A stretch of DNA of 40,110 bases, taken from NCBI RefSeq assembly GCF_000936425.1, contig NZ_AVFK01000052.1:1-40110 (forward strand). Direction: 5' to 3'. The position numbers and the translations under genes were made by a program. The notes beneath the pieces were generated by a model. It was not told the DNA's origin and did not search any database. It was given only the letters and a program-made list of their open reading frames with translations. Source of the DNA: Skermanella aerolata KACC 11604. Lineage in GTDB: Bacteria; Pseudomonadota; Alphaproteobacteria; Azospirillales; Azospirillaceae. Positions 16,966 to 28,568 of the stretch are shown one piece after another (positions within the stretch are counted from its first letter, which is position 1; each line of letters starts with the position of its first letter).

Positions 16966-18255
16966 TCAATCGTTCCCGGCCGCCAACTTACCCCACACGG
17001 AACTCGCCGGCCTCCTGACGGCGTCATGCGCCTTGGCGAGGAAGGCGGCGGCAGCCAGATCCGCCGACCACGCCGATGCCGCCACGGAGGCGCACGCGCA
17101 GACTTCGGCATGCATCCGCGTATCCGCGGCATGCATCATGATCACCCTGGCCAGTCCTTTGCCATCGCCGGACGACAGGATCGAACCACAGCCGGAATCG
17201 GCGATCTGGCGGGCTGCCGCACCGCCCGCGGAACCGAGAAGGATGCAGGGCCGCCCGGCGGCCAGGGCGCCGGCCACCTTGCTCGGGACCATCATCCCCT
17301 CGGCTCGCTCGTCCATGGATGCCAGATGGAGATCGGCCGCGCCGAGGCTTTCGGCGAGCCGATGGGTCGGCTGCCACGGAAGAAGGCGAAGGTTTGGCAG
17401 GGCACTTTCCTCGATCCGCTGCCGGACGCGGCTCAAGCCCCTACCCTCCCCGATCAGCAGAACGGCGATCTCCGGTGCCTCGCGGGCCAGGATCGCGACG
17501 GCATCGATCACCGCGCCGATCGGATGCGCAAGGCCGAAGTTACCGGAGTAGGCGACCGTGAACCGATCGCCGAGGCCAAGTTCCCGGCGCATCGGATTGG
17601 TCGCGCGGGGGACTGGCCGGATCACTGGATCCGCCCAATTGGGAACGACCGCCACGCGGTCCGGTGCCACTCCTTTGCCCATGATGCGCCGTGCCATGCA
17701 GGCACCTATGACGACGACCGTGTCGTAGCACCGCAGGGAGGCAGCGCTTATCTGGTCGAGCGCAAACCCGAGCGCCCACGGAAATCTGACACCGATTACC
17801 GGAAACAGATCTGGGTAGACATCCTGCGACCAATGGATCAGGCCGCACGACCAGCGAAGCCGGATCAGCGGACCGATCACGGCGAGAAGCGGCGGATCGG
17901 TCATCGTAACGACGACGTCATGCCGCGGCAGTTTCCAAGCCGCGGCCAAGAGCCTTACCAGCGATTTGAGGTAATCGATGCTCCGGCTGGCGGAGATACC
18001 ACCGGAATATCCCGTGCGGACGACCCTGTACTGCGGCCGGTCATCAGGTATCTCCGCTTTGCCGCAAGCCAGGACGGTAACGCTCCATCCCGCCGCCGCA
18101 AACCGGCCGGCAAGGTCGGCGAGGCACCGGCCGGTTGCCCCACGGTCCGGTGGAAACACCCGGTTGATGAAGAGGATGGATGGCTGATGCACGCTTGAGG
18201 AACCAAATGGCTTAAGCAGACTACACACCAGAGCATGCCACCGCCAAAAATTCAA
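16966..18255 (-). CDS. glycosyltransferase family 4, WbuB-like
   Basis: A 429-residue GT-B-fold transferase. The N-terminal acceptor domain begins at PSILFINRVFPPDRGATG; the donor domain contains VAYSGNFGLAHPIG, LLIGEGRGLSRV and the nucleotide-sugar loop MMVPSKVAGALAAGRPCILLG. This combination resembles WbuB-like (N-acetylfucosamine-type) transferases, though the sugar cannot be read off. The start shown is TTG 18253-18255, overlapping the wzy-like stop as TTGA; it has no strong ribosome site. GTG 18192, closer to the conserved fold start, is an alternative. It sits between the polymerase-like and Wzz-like genes. Confidence 0.83.
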   Translation of the reverse strand: MNFWRWHALVCSLLKPFGSSSVHQPSILFINRVFPPDRGATGRCLADLAGRFAAAGWSVTVLACGKAEIPDDRPQYRVVRTGYSGGISASRSIDYLKSLVRLLAAAWKLPRHDVVVTMTDPPLLAVIGPLIRLRWSCGLIHWSQDVYPDLFPVIGVRFPWALGFALDQISAASLRCYDTVVVIGACMARRIMGKGVAPDRVAVVPNWADPVIRPVPRATNPMRRELGLGDRFTVAYSGNFGLAHPIGAVIDAVAILAREAPEIAVLLIGEGRGLSRVRQRIEESALPNLRLLPWQPTHRLAESLGAADLHLASMDERAEGMMVPSKVAGALAAGRPCILLGSAGGAAARQIADSGCGSILSSGDGKGLARVIMMHAADTRMHAEVCACASVAASAWSADLAAAAFLAKAHDAVRRPASSVWGKLAAGND

Positions 18256-19445
18256 GTTTCGCGTGGTCCAGAATCTCTGAATACAATTTTTTCATTAGTT
18301 AGAACCGCCAGAAGCAACCCAAAACACAGGTATTTGAAACTGGTGTGGGCAAACAGGCCCAAGCCGAGCGGCGGTATCAAGGCAACCGCAAGGGGCGGGT
18401 CGATCCGCATCAGGCAGAACAGCGATGGCAGAATCGACATCAGATATGCCAGCGTGACAAGACATCCGATCAAACCGGTCTTCAGGAGCATATAGGTCAC
18501 TAACGAATGCGTGTACGACACCCACATGCCGCCGACGGCGGGACTTTGAACAAGAGTGCCCCAACCCTGCCCGAACAATAGATCGAACCACGACGCTCCG
18601 ACCTGATCGAGTACGGCGGCAGCCTCCGCCGAGCGTTCGTTCAGTCCGTAGGTCTCCGTCTTCCATGCGATCTGCTGGATCGTACCGCCGAGTTGATCAC
18701 TGCCAAGAGCGGTCACCGCCAGCATGGCGACGACAAGCATCGCCAGGAGCGGCTTGCGCCGGACGTGCCAGGCTGCGAAGCCGACGATGACGGCAATCGC
18801 CATGATCAATGCCGCCCGATGGACCGCGCCGGCCAGGGCAGCTCCCGCGACGACGGCCCCGCCGCACAAAAGCGAAGCAAGAACTACCGTCGGCAGGCCG
18901 GATTTCCGTTCCAGCCTCTCCAATGCCAGCAAAGGAAGCCAGACCGCCGCGAACAGGACGGCAGGACTGTTCAGCAGATAGCCGTCGCCCTCGGCCATGG
19001 CGAAACGGCCGACCTGACGGAACGCCAATCCGGGCCACCACCAGCGCAGGCTGAACAGAACGCCGACCGCCGCCAATCCCAGCGGCAGCATCCGCCGGCC
19101 GAATGCAGGGCCGGGCACCAGCAGGACGGGAATGAACAGAAACACGAGCGGTACGACATCCCTGTAGACATCCTCGCCGCTCGCTCCCGACAACACTCCG
19201 CGCAGCAGCGGAAACCAAAGCAGATAATTGAAGGCCACCGTGCCTGCCAAGTCATGCAGGCGCGCGCCCGGATCGCGCAACAGGCCGCCGGTACCGACAA
19301 GCAGCGGGCGACCAACCCCGGTGGCAAGAACGAGCCCGCAGCCGACCGCGGCCTCCCGCCAGCCCAGGCGGCCGGGTGCCGGTATTCCAAACAGGCCATA
19401 GAACGCTAGGGCCAGCATCAGCCCGCCCGTCCTGATGGAACTCAT
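18252..19445 (-). CDS. O-antigen polymerase/ligase-like membrane protein (Wzy-like)
   Basis: A polytopic protein of 397 residues with about ten hydrophobic segments and a larger periplasmic loop around GTIQQIAWKTETYGLNERS to YTHSLVTY, as in Wzy/WaaL-type proteins that polymerise or ligate undecaprenyl-linked glycans. Sequence-level similarity within this superfamily is weak, so the call rests on topology plus the neighbouring Wzz-like and GT genes. The ATG at 19443-19445 has GGA 5 nt upstream; a GTG at 19511 would add 22 charged residues. It is the first gene of the minus-strand operon and diverges from the response regulator at 19730. Confidence 0.7.
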   Translation of the reverse strand: MSSIRTGGLMLALAFYGLFGIPAPGRLGWREAAVGCGLVLATGVGRPLLVGTGGLLRDPGARLHDLAGTVAFNYLLWFPLLRGVLSGASGEDVYRDVVPLVFLFIPVLLVPGPAFGRRMLPLGLAAVGVLFSLRWWWPGLAFRQVGRFAMAEGDGYLLNSPAVLFAAVWLPLLALERLERKSGLPTVVLASLLCGGAVVAGAALAGAVHRAALIMAIAVIVGFAAWHVRRKPLLAMLVVAMLAVTALGSDQLGGTIQQIAWKTETYGLNERSAEAAAVLDQVGASWFDLLFGQGWGTLVQSPAVGGMWVSYTHSLVTYMLLKTGLIGCLVTLAYLMSILPSLFCLMRIDPPLAVALIPPLGLGLFAHTSFKYLCFGLLLAVLTNEKIVFRDSGPRET

Positions 19446-19729
19446 GAGTATCCGGATAACTTTCGGGTCCAAATCGCGGGTCCTGATTTCGTACGACCGT
19501 TTCGCCGGCACAATGGGCGCGACCGGATCGCGGCATCAAGCCGTCGCATGGACCAGCGGCGTCCTGTCTCAGGCATGCAGAAAGCGCATTAAGACAAATT
19601 TGGAAAACGTAGGGTATTTTGCGACAAAGGCGCTGCTTCGTTCGGCCATATCTCCGGAATGACACCAGGATGGGAAACCTGGGGATCCAGCTCGCAGCTA
19701 CCATCCAACCGCTCGTAAAGTGCTCTCCC

Positions 19730-20221
19730 ATGTCCGCTGGATCAAAGCTCGAAGATCTCACCGTGCTGGTCGTCGAAGACGACGGCTTCACCCGATCGCT
19801 GATCCTCTCCATCCTGCGCGGGCTCGGGGTCAGGGCGGTGTTCGAGGCGCCGGGAGCCGGTCCGGCGCTCGAACTGCTCGGCACCACGGAGATCGACGTC
19901 ATCCTCAGCGACATCGAGATGGAGCCGGTCAACGGCCTGGACTTCCTGAGGCATCTTCGGTCCGGCACCCGCCCTGCCGGAGTTGTGCCGCCGCGTGCGC
20001 CGCCCTCGCAGACACCGGTGATCTTCCTGACCGCCCATGCGAAGGCGAAGCTGGTCGAGCAGGCCCGCGCCGCCGGCGTGTCAGCCTTTCTGACCAAGCC
20101 GATCCGGCCGGCACTGCTGCGCGACCGCATAATGTCCGTCGCTTCGCAGATCCGGCGGACACCGCCGAACCTGCCGGGTCCCGCTTCGGCCTGCGCCGAG
20201 CGCCTAACCGAAACATCATAG
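19730..20221 (+). CDS. single-domain response regulator
   Basis: A 163-residue receiver protein with no output domain. Conserved residues are the acidic pair D17/D18 (VVEDD), phospho-acceptor D61 (ILSDIEM), T101 (FLTAHA) and K123 (LTKPI). A Pro-rich insertion (RPAGVVPPRAPPSQTP, about 81-96) lengthens the loop before beta-4, which is unusual. It probably relays phosphate to or from the hybrid kinase encoded 1.2 kb downstream, with the binding-protein gene between them. The ATG at 19730 matches the start of the receiver fold; upstream in-frame ATGs (19619, 19670) lack support. Confidence 0.88.
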   Translation: MSAGSKLEDLTVLVVEDDGFTRSLILSILRGLGVRAVFEAPGAGPALELLGTTEIDVILSDIEMEPVNGLDFLRHLRSGTRPAGVVPPRAPPSQTPVIFLTAHAKAKLVEQARAAGVSAFLTKPIRPALLRDRIMSVASQIRRTPPNLPGPASACAERLTETS

Positions 20222-20338
20222 GCTTATTATTAACCTCTCTGGTCGATCATGACGCTCTACCGCTCCGTTCCCCATCAGCGCCGCGGCAAAAGGCCAAGCG
20301 ACCGCCGGACGGAAAGCCATCGCAACGGAGTTTCGACG

Positions 20339-21406
20339 ATGTCCGCCTCAGCCCTCCTCCTCCCGCAGGGCCATCCGACGCTCCGGCCGGCCGGTTCTGG
20401 TTTCGGAAGGGCATGCGTCAACCTTTTGCTCGGTATCCTGGCAAGCGTCTGGCTGGTCGCCTGCGACGACCCTAAGCCGGTCCAGAAGGGCACCGCGATG
20501 GTCGAAGGCGCGGCGAAATCCGAACCTGCCGCCGTCCCGGCGCCGAAGCGCAGGCAGATCGCGCTCGTCATGAAGACGCTGACGAACCCCTTCTTCGTCG
20601 AAATGGAGCGAGGCGCCCGCAAGGCGGAAACGGAACTGGGTATCGAGCTTCTGGTCAAGACCGCCGCGCAGGAAACCTCGATCGAGCAGCAGGTGGCCAT
20701 CGTCGAGGAATTGGTCCGGCAAAAGGTCGATGCCATCGTCATAGCGCCCGGCGACAGCGTCAAACTGATCCCCGCGCTGAAACGCGCCCAGGATGCCGGT
20801 CTGGCAGTCGTCAACATCGACAACCGCCTGGACGGCGATTTCTCCCGTACCCTGGGCCTGCGCACGGTGCCGTTCATCAGCGTCGACAATGAACAGGGCG
20901 CCTTTCTGGTGGCCAGTGCGCTGACCAGCGGCGTGACGGAACCGGCGAAAGCGGCCGTGATCGAAGGTATCCGCAGCGCCTCCAACGCCGAATCCCGCAA
21001 GGCCGGAGCCTTGCGGGCGTTTTCCGGCAACCCCGCCGTCACCGTGGTGGCGCAGGAGTCCGCGAACTGGAAAATCGACGAGGCGTACGATGTCGCCAAG
21101 GGTCTGTTTACCCGAGAACCCGGCATCACCCTTCTGTTCTGCGCAAACGACATGATGGCCCTGGGAGCCGCCCGATACATACAGGAAGCCGGCTTGAGCA
21201 ATGTCAGGATCGCGGGCTTCGACGCCCTTGCCGACGCGGTGGAGGCCGTCAAGCGGGGCACGCTGACCGCGACCGTCGACCAGCAGGCCGGCCGGCAGGG
21301 ATATCTCGGCGTGGTCTACGCCAACCGCATGATCTCTGGCGAAACGATGCCGCCCGAAACCATGGTGGACGTCCGCATTCTGACCACGCAGCCGGCCAAG
21401 CCGTAA
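20339..21406 (+). CDS. periplasmic sugar-binding-type lipoprotein
   Basis: A 355-residue type-I periplasmic binding protein (ribose/galactose-binding family, Peripla_BP_4). The lipoprotein signal ends in the lipobox L39-V-A-C42, so it is tethered in the periplasm. The mature fold begins [22 protein letters not shown] and shows [29 protein letters not shown] and the late VRIAGFDA. No ABC permease or ATPase follows. Instead the gene ends 7 bp before a hybrid kinase, so it probably presents a ligand to that sensor, as LuxP does for LuxQ or TorT for TorS. ATG 20339 is chosen because GGAG lies 8 nt upstream and it places the signal peptide correctly; ATG 20249 would not. Confidence 0.88.
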   Translation: MSASALLLPQGHPTLRPAGSGFGRACVNLLLGILASVWLVACDDPKPVQKGTAMVEGAAKSEPAAVPAPKRRQIALVMKTLTNPFFVEMERGARKAETELGIELLVKTAAQETSIEQQVAIVEELVRQKVDAIVIAPGDSVKLIPALKRAQDAGLAVVNIDNRLDGDFSRTLGLRTVPFISVDNEQGAFLVASALTSGVTEPAKAAVIEGIRSASNAESRKAGALRAFSGNPAVTVVAQESANWKIDEAYDVAKGLFTREPGITLLFCANDMMALGAARYIQEAGLSNVRIAGFDALADAVEAVKRGTLTATVDQQAGRQGYLGVVYANRMISGETMPPETMVDVRILTTQPAKP

Positions 21407-21413
21407 CGGTGCG

Positions 21414-24944
<3,531 letters not shown>

Positions 24945-25013
24945 CCAGTGGCTCCGGCGTCGTCCTTACTGCCATTTCTTCCTTGTGCGAGAATGGCTTT
25001 GGCCGTTTAGATG

Positions 25014-25029
25014 CGGGTTAACGAACCCG
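25014..25029. repeat. inverted repeat CGGGTT-aacg-AACCCG
   Basis: Two perfect 6-bp arms around a 4-nt loop, 14 bp upstream of the aspartoacylase-like start. No T-run follows. It could be a weak end-of-transcript hairpin for the kinase gene or an element in the next gene's leader. Confidence 0.25.
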
Positions 25030-25043
25030 GAAACGGACACTCT

Positions 25044-26186
25044 ATGGCCAAGACCGTCGTCGCACTGCCGCTCCCCTCGCAGCATCTGGGGACTGCGCGC
25101 ACCATCACCGTCCACCGCTACGGCAATCCCGCCGGACGGCCGAAGGCTTATATCCAGGCAGGACTCCATGCCGACGAAATTCCGGGAATGCTCACCGCGC
25201 ACCACCTGATCGCCCGTTTGGACGAAGCCGACCGGCAGGGCGCCATCAAGGGCGCTATCGTCGTCGTACCCGTCGCCAATCCGATCGGCCTCGACCAGTA
25301 TGTCGCCGGCCGCCTGTATGGGCGAAGCTCCCTCGAGCACGGACAGAACTTCAACCGCGGCTTCGCCGATCTCGTGAACTCGATCGTTCCCAGGCTGGAA
25401 GAGCGTCTCGGTTCCGATGCGGCCGGCAATGTCGCGGCGATCCGCTCTGCACTGCTCGATGGCCTCGCCGATCTGCACCCATCCAACGATCTCCATGAAC
25501 TGCGGCGCACGCTGCTGACCATGGCGATCGATGCCGACTTCGTGCTCGACCTGCATTGCGATCTCGAATCGCTGATGCACATGTACACGTCGGACGAGTT
25601 GTGGCCGGAGGCGGCAGATCTGGCATCGCAACTGGGGTGCAGGGTCGTGATGCTGGCCGGAGACAGCGGCGGCGACCCCTTCGACGAGGCCTGCTCGATG
25701 GCATGGTGGAAGCTGAGGAACCATTTCGGCGACCGGTTCCCGATCCCCAATGCGTGCCTGTCCGCGACGATCGAGCTGCGGGGGAAATCCGACGTCGAAG
25801 ACGGCAGCGCTGCTTCCGACGCCGACAACCTGTTCCGTTTTCTCCAGCGCCGCGGTCTCGTTGCCGGGCATCCCGGTCCGGTTCCTCCCCTCAGATGTGC
25901 CGCCACGCCCTTGTCCGGAGTGGATCGGCTGATCACGCCGGTACCGGGCATCCTTGCCTATCGCCGGCAGATCGGCGACTTGGTGCAGGCCGGAGAGGTG
26001 ATCGCCGACATCGTGGACCCGACGGCGGAAGACCCTAGGACGGCCCGTACGCCGCTGACGACCCGAACTTCCGGTATCCTGTGGTCGCGTAACCAGACGA
26101 AAATGGCGGTCGCCGGAGAGTCGGTGGCGGCGATTGCCGGCGCCGAACCGCTGAGCGGCCGCAAGTGGTCGCTGCTGGTGGATTGA
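25044..26186 (+). CDS. M14-family succinylglutamate desuccinylase/aspartoacylase-like protein
   Basis: A 380-residue zinc-dependent hydrolase predicted to remove an acyl group from an N-acyl amino acid or similar amide. The family zinc ligands are visible as H42 and E45 (AGLHADEIPG, with A for the common G) and H171 (LDLHCD); NFNR at 102-105 and E244 (ATIELRG) fit the substrate and general-base positions. The C-terminus (GILAYRRQIGDLVQAGEVIADI) is a biotinyl-like barrel common in this subfamily. Substrate is unknown. ATG 25044 follows a GGA-containing site; ATG 25011 has none. An ArsR gene follows 81 bp downstream. Confidence 0.88.
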   Translation: MAKTVVALPLPSQHLGTARTITVHRYGNPAGRPKAYIQAGLHADEIPGMLTAHHLIARLDEADRQGAIKGAIVVVPVANPIGLDQYVAGRLYGRSSLEHGQNFNRGFADLVNSIVPRLEERLGSDAAGNVAAIRSALLDGLADLHPSNDLHELRRTLLTMAIDADFVLDLHCDLESLMHMYTSDELWPEAADLASQLGCRVVMLAGDSGGDPFDEACSMAWWKLRNHFGDRFPIPNACLSATIELRGKSDVEDGSAASDADNLFRFLQRRGLVAGHPGPVPPLRCAATPLSGVDRLITPVPGILAYRRQIGDLVQAGEVIADIVDPTAEDPRTARTPLTTRTSGILWSRNQTKMAVAGESVAAIAGAEPLSGRKWSLLVD

Positions 26187-26267
26187 CGATGGCCCTTGAG
26201 CAGGGCTTGATAGTCGGTCACCATCAACTGATCTTTGTGGTTTAACTGCCCCGAATCGGACCAGAGC

Positions 26268-26615
26268 ATGTTGAAGCATACCTCCGCCAAGGAACTGCCG
26301 GCCCATATGCGCCTATCGGAGGACCAGACCACCGAACTGGCGGACATGTTCCGGCTGATGAGCGACCCAAGCCGGCTCAGGATCATTCTCGCATGCTTGG
26401 ATACACCTGTTTCGGTCGGCGACATGGCGAACCAGCTTGGCCTGTCGGCTTCGCTGGTCAGCCATCATCTGCGGCTTCTTAGGGCCGGACGACTGCTCCA
26501 GGCGGAAAGGCGCGGTAACCGCGTCTTCTATCTGATCACCGACGAGCACATACGGCGCGTCCTATCCGACATGGTCGATCACGTAGCCGAAAGTGTACCC
26601 GACCTGGAAGCTTGA
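26268..26615 (+). CDS. ArsR/SmtB-family metalloregulator with alpha-5 metal site
   Basis: A 115-residue winged-helix repressor that would leave DNA on binding metal. The recognition helix is in LGLSASLVSHHLRLLRAGRL. The C-terminal helix carries D92-x-H94-x10-H105-x-x-E108, exactly the alpha-5 zinc/cobalt-type ligand spacing of SmtB and CzrA. The alpha-3 cysteine pair of arsenic or cadmium sensors is absent. ATG 26268 is preferred (GGA upstream); an in-frame TTG at 26235 is unlikely. No metal efflux or uptake gene is adjacent. The neighbours are two predicted metallohydrolases. Confidence 0.9.
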   Translation: MLKHTSAKELPAHMRLSEDQTTELADMFRLMSDPSRLRIILACLDTPVSVGDMANQLGLSASLVSHHLRLLRAGRLLQAERRGNRVFYLITDEHIRRVLSDMVDHVAESVPDLEA

Positions 26616-26777
26616 AGAAGACCATTGGTTATCAAATAATTGTTTGCCATCATGGTCTCGCTACTTCCGTTCCTCAGTGTCCTGGGTGCGGTGCGGCACT
26701 CAACCGCGTCATAAAAGCGACATATCGTTTGACGCCCGAACGATCTTCGGTGATAGTTCGATGGTTATAGTGCCGAT

Positions 26778-26801
26778 CGTGATCGCTGAGCTGCGATCAC
26801 G
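26778..26801. repeat. inverted repeat CGTGATCGC-tgagct-GCGATCACG
   Basis: Two perfect 9-bp arms around a 6-nt spacer, in the 238-bp gap after the ArsR gene and about 52 bp upstream of the HutG-like start. It lacks a T-run, so an operator in the hutG-like promoter region is at least as likely as a terminator for arsR. Confidence 0.4.
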
Positions 26802-26853
26802 CACCCAGTACCTCGGCTGCACGCGATGCGGCCTATGAAGGCATGAGGATCAG

Positions 26854-27681
26854 ATGGAGACATTCCGCTTCCAACCCGGCGAAACGCCGGTCCTAATCAG
26901 CCTCCCCCATGTCGGCACCGACATTCCGCTGGACATAGCGGCATCGATGACCGACGCAGCTCATGAGGTCGGCGATACGGACTGGCATCTGGACAGACTG
27001 TACAACTTCGCGCCGGCCTTGGGTGTTGGCTTTCTCGCCGCTACGCAGTCGCGCTACGTCATCGACCTCAACCGCGATCCCAAAGGGCATGCGCTGTATC
27101 GCGGTGGCGACAATACCGAGCTCTGTCCGACGACGGCCTTCAACTATTCCCCGCTTTACCGCGATGGATGCGAACCGGACTCGGTCGAAGTCCGCCGCAG
27201 GCTGAACACGTACTGGCATCCTTACCATCGCCAGCTCGAAGCCGAACTGGCCGTATTGAAGGAGCGGTTCGGCCTTGCGATCCTGTTCGATGCTCACTCG
27301 ATCAAATCCACCGTGCCGCGTCTGTTTCAGGGACAGCTCGACGACTTCAACCTTGGGACCGCCGACGGCACCAGCGCCAGTCCGCATCTGTCCGGCCGGC
27401 TGATGAACGTCCTGTCGTCATCGGACCGTTTTTCCACGGCGCTCGACCAGCGCTTCAAGGGCGGTTACATCACACGGCATTACGGCAGGCCGGAAGACAA
27501 TATCCATGTCGTTCAACTGGAACTGAGCCAGTCGACCTACATGGACGAAGAGGCACCCTACAGATACCGGAACGATCTTGCCGGCCAAGTCCGTCCGGTT
27601 CTCGAACGTTTCATGTCAGTCCTGGTGGAGTGGGCCTGGGAGCATGCCGAAGGAACCCGGCAGAGGGTCGCGTATTACTGA
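26854..27681 (+). CDS. hutG: N-formylglutamate amidohydrolase (HutG-like)
   Basis: Hydrolyses N-formyl-L-glutamate to glutamate and formate, the last step of one histidine-degradation route. It has 275 residues, normal length. Motifs are LISLPHVGTDIP (H19), DTDWHLDRLY, SRYVIDLNRDP, WHPYHRQL, LFDAHSIKS (D146, H148) and VQLELSQSTYMDE, matching the HutG deformylase family. AGGA stands upstream of the ATG. No other hut genes (hutH, hutU, hutI, hutF) are present, so it may serve a general N-acyl amino acid salvage role with the M14 hydrolase upstream; that link is an inference. Confidence 0.93.
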   Translation: METFRFQPGETPVLISLPHVGTDIPLDIAASMTDAAHEVGDTDWHLDRLYNFAPALGVGFLAATQSRYVIDLNRDPKGHALYRGGDNTELCPTTAFNYSPLYRDGCEPDSVEVRRRLNTYWHPYHRQLEAELAVLKERFGLAILFDAHSIKSTVPRLFQGQLDDFNLGTADGTSASPHLSGRLMNVLSSSDRFSTALDQRFKGGYITRHYGRPEDNIHVVQLELSQSTYMDEEAPYRYRNDLAGQVRPVLERFMSVLVEWAWEHAEGTRQRVAYY

Positions 27682-27728
27682 TCGACGCCGCTCGGCTCTA
27701 ACCGTCCCTCACGTCCACAGGGTTTGTT

Positions 27729-28328
27729 TCACGACTTCGCGGGCCAGAGCTTTTCTACATCCGCCCGGCTGTAAAGCTCCTCTATGATAGCCTTAAGGGC
27801 AGGATCGACCGAGATCGGCAGCGCCGTTCTCTGATAGGTGCGTTCGCGGGAAATGCCGTTTTCCCGCCATGCCCTGCCCCCTGAATTGTAGTTCTGGGAG
27901 AAACCCTGGACCCGGTCGATCGCCTTGGCGAACCGTGCTTCAGGAGTTTCGCCATCCTCGAACTCACGCCACCAGTCATGAAGGCTGGCGCCCAGATCGG
28001 CAGGCAGTTCGGCAAAGAGCTTTTCAGCAGCAAGCGCTTCTCGCTCCGCCTGCCCGGCGCACCCGGCATCGTCGTATGCATAGGTGTCGCCCGCGTGGAT
28101 CTCGACGAGGTCGTGGATCAGAACCAAGGTCAGTACATGCCCGATATCGACGTCGAAGCTCAACTCCTTGTGAAGCAGGAGTGCGAACAGGCCCATGTGC
28201 CACGTGTGTTCGGCATCGGTTTCCCGCCGCGAACCATCTGCGATGTAGCCCTTGCGCTCGATCGTCTTGAATCGGTCGGTCAGCAGCAGGAAATCGAGGA
28301 TGTGGCCAAGACGCTTGGTATCGCTCAT
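27729..28328 (-). CDS. HD-domain phosphohydrolase, YfbR/HDDC2-like 5'-deoxynucleotidase
   Basis: A 199-residue metal-dependent phosphohydrolase expected to remove phosphate from deoxynucleoside monophosphates. The metal ligands of the HD fold are present: H41 (ETDAEHTWH), H72-D73 (LIHDLVEIHAGD) and D138 (KAIDRVQGF). Length and motif spacing agree with the HDDC2/YfbR family. It is convergent with the HutG-like gene (47-bp gap, no terminator seen) and diverges from the amidase. Confidence 0.88.
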   Translation of the reverse strand: MSDTKRLGHILDFLLLTDRFKTIERKGYIADGSRRETDAEHTWHMGLFALLLHKELSFDVDIGHVLTLVLIHDLVEIHAGDTYAYDDAGCAGQAEREALAAEKLFAELPADLGASLHDWWREFEDGETPEARFAKAIDRVQGFSQNYNSGGRAWRENGISRERTYQRTALPISVDPALKAIIEELYSRADVEKLWPAKS

Positions 28329-28568
28329 GAAGATCCCCTCGCCCCGGAATGGAGCTACCGGACAATAGCATCAGCATTCAGCAGTATCAGCTGTCGGTAT
28401 CGCGGCAGCCTTCCGTCATCGGCAGCCCGGCCGGCTTTGCCATGCGCACGGATGAGTGACATGATGCATGTACTACCGGCATCAAGCCTTCCCTAAGTGG
28501 GTTACTCAAGTCTAATGGAAGGTTGAAGATCATATCCGCCCGCTTCCGAAACAACGGCGCATCTTGAC

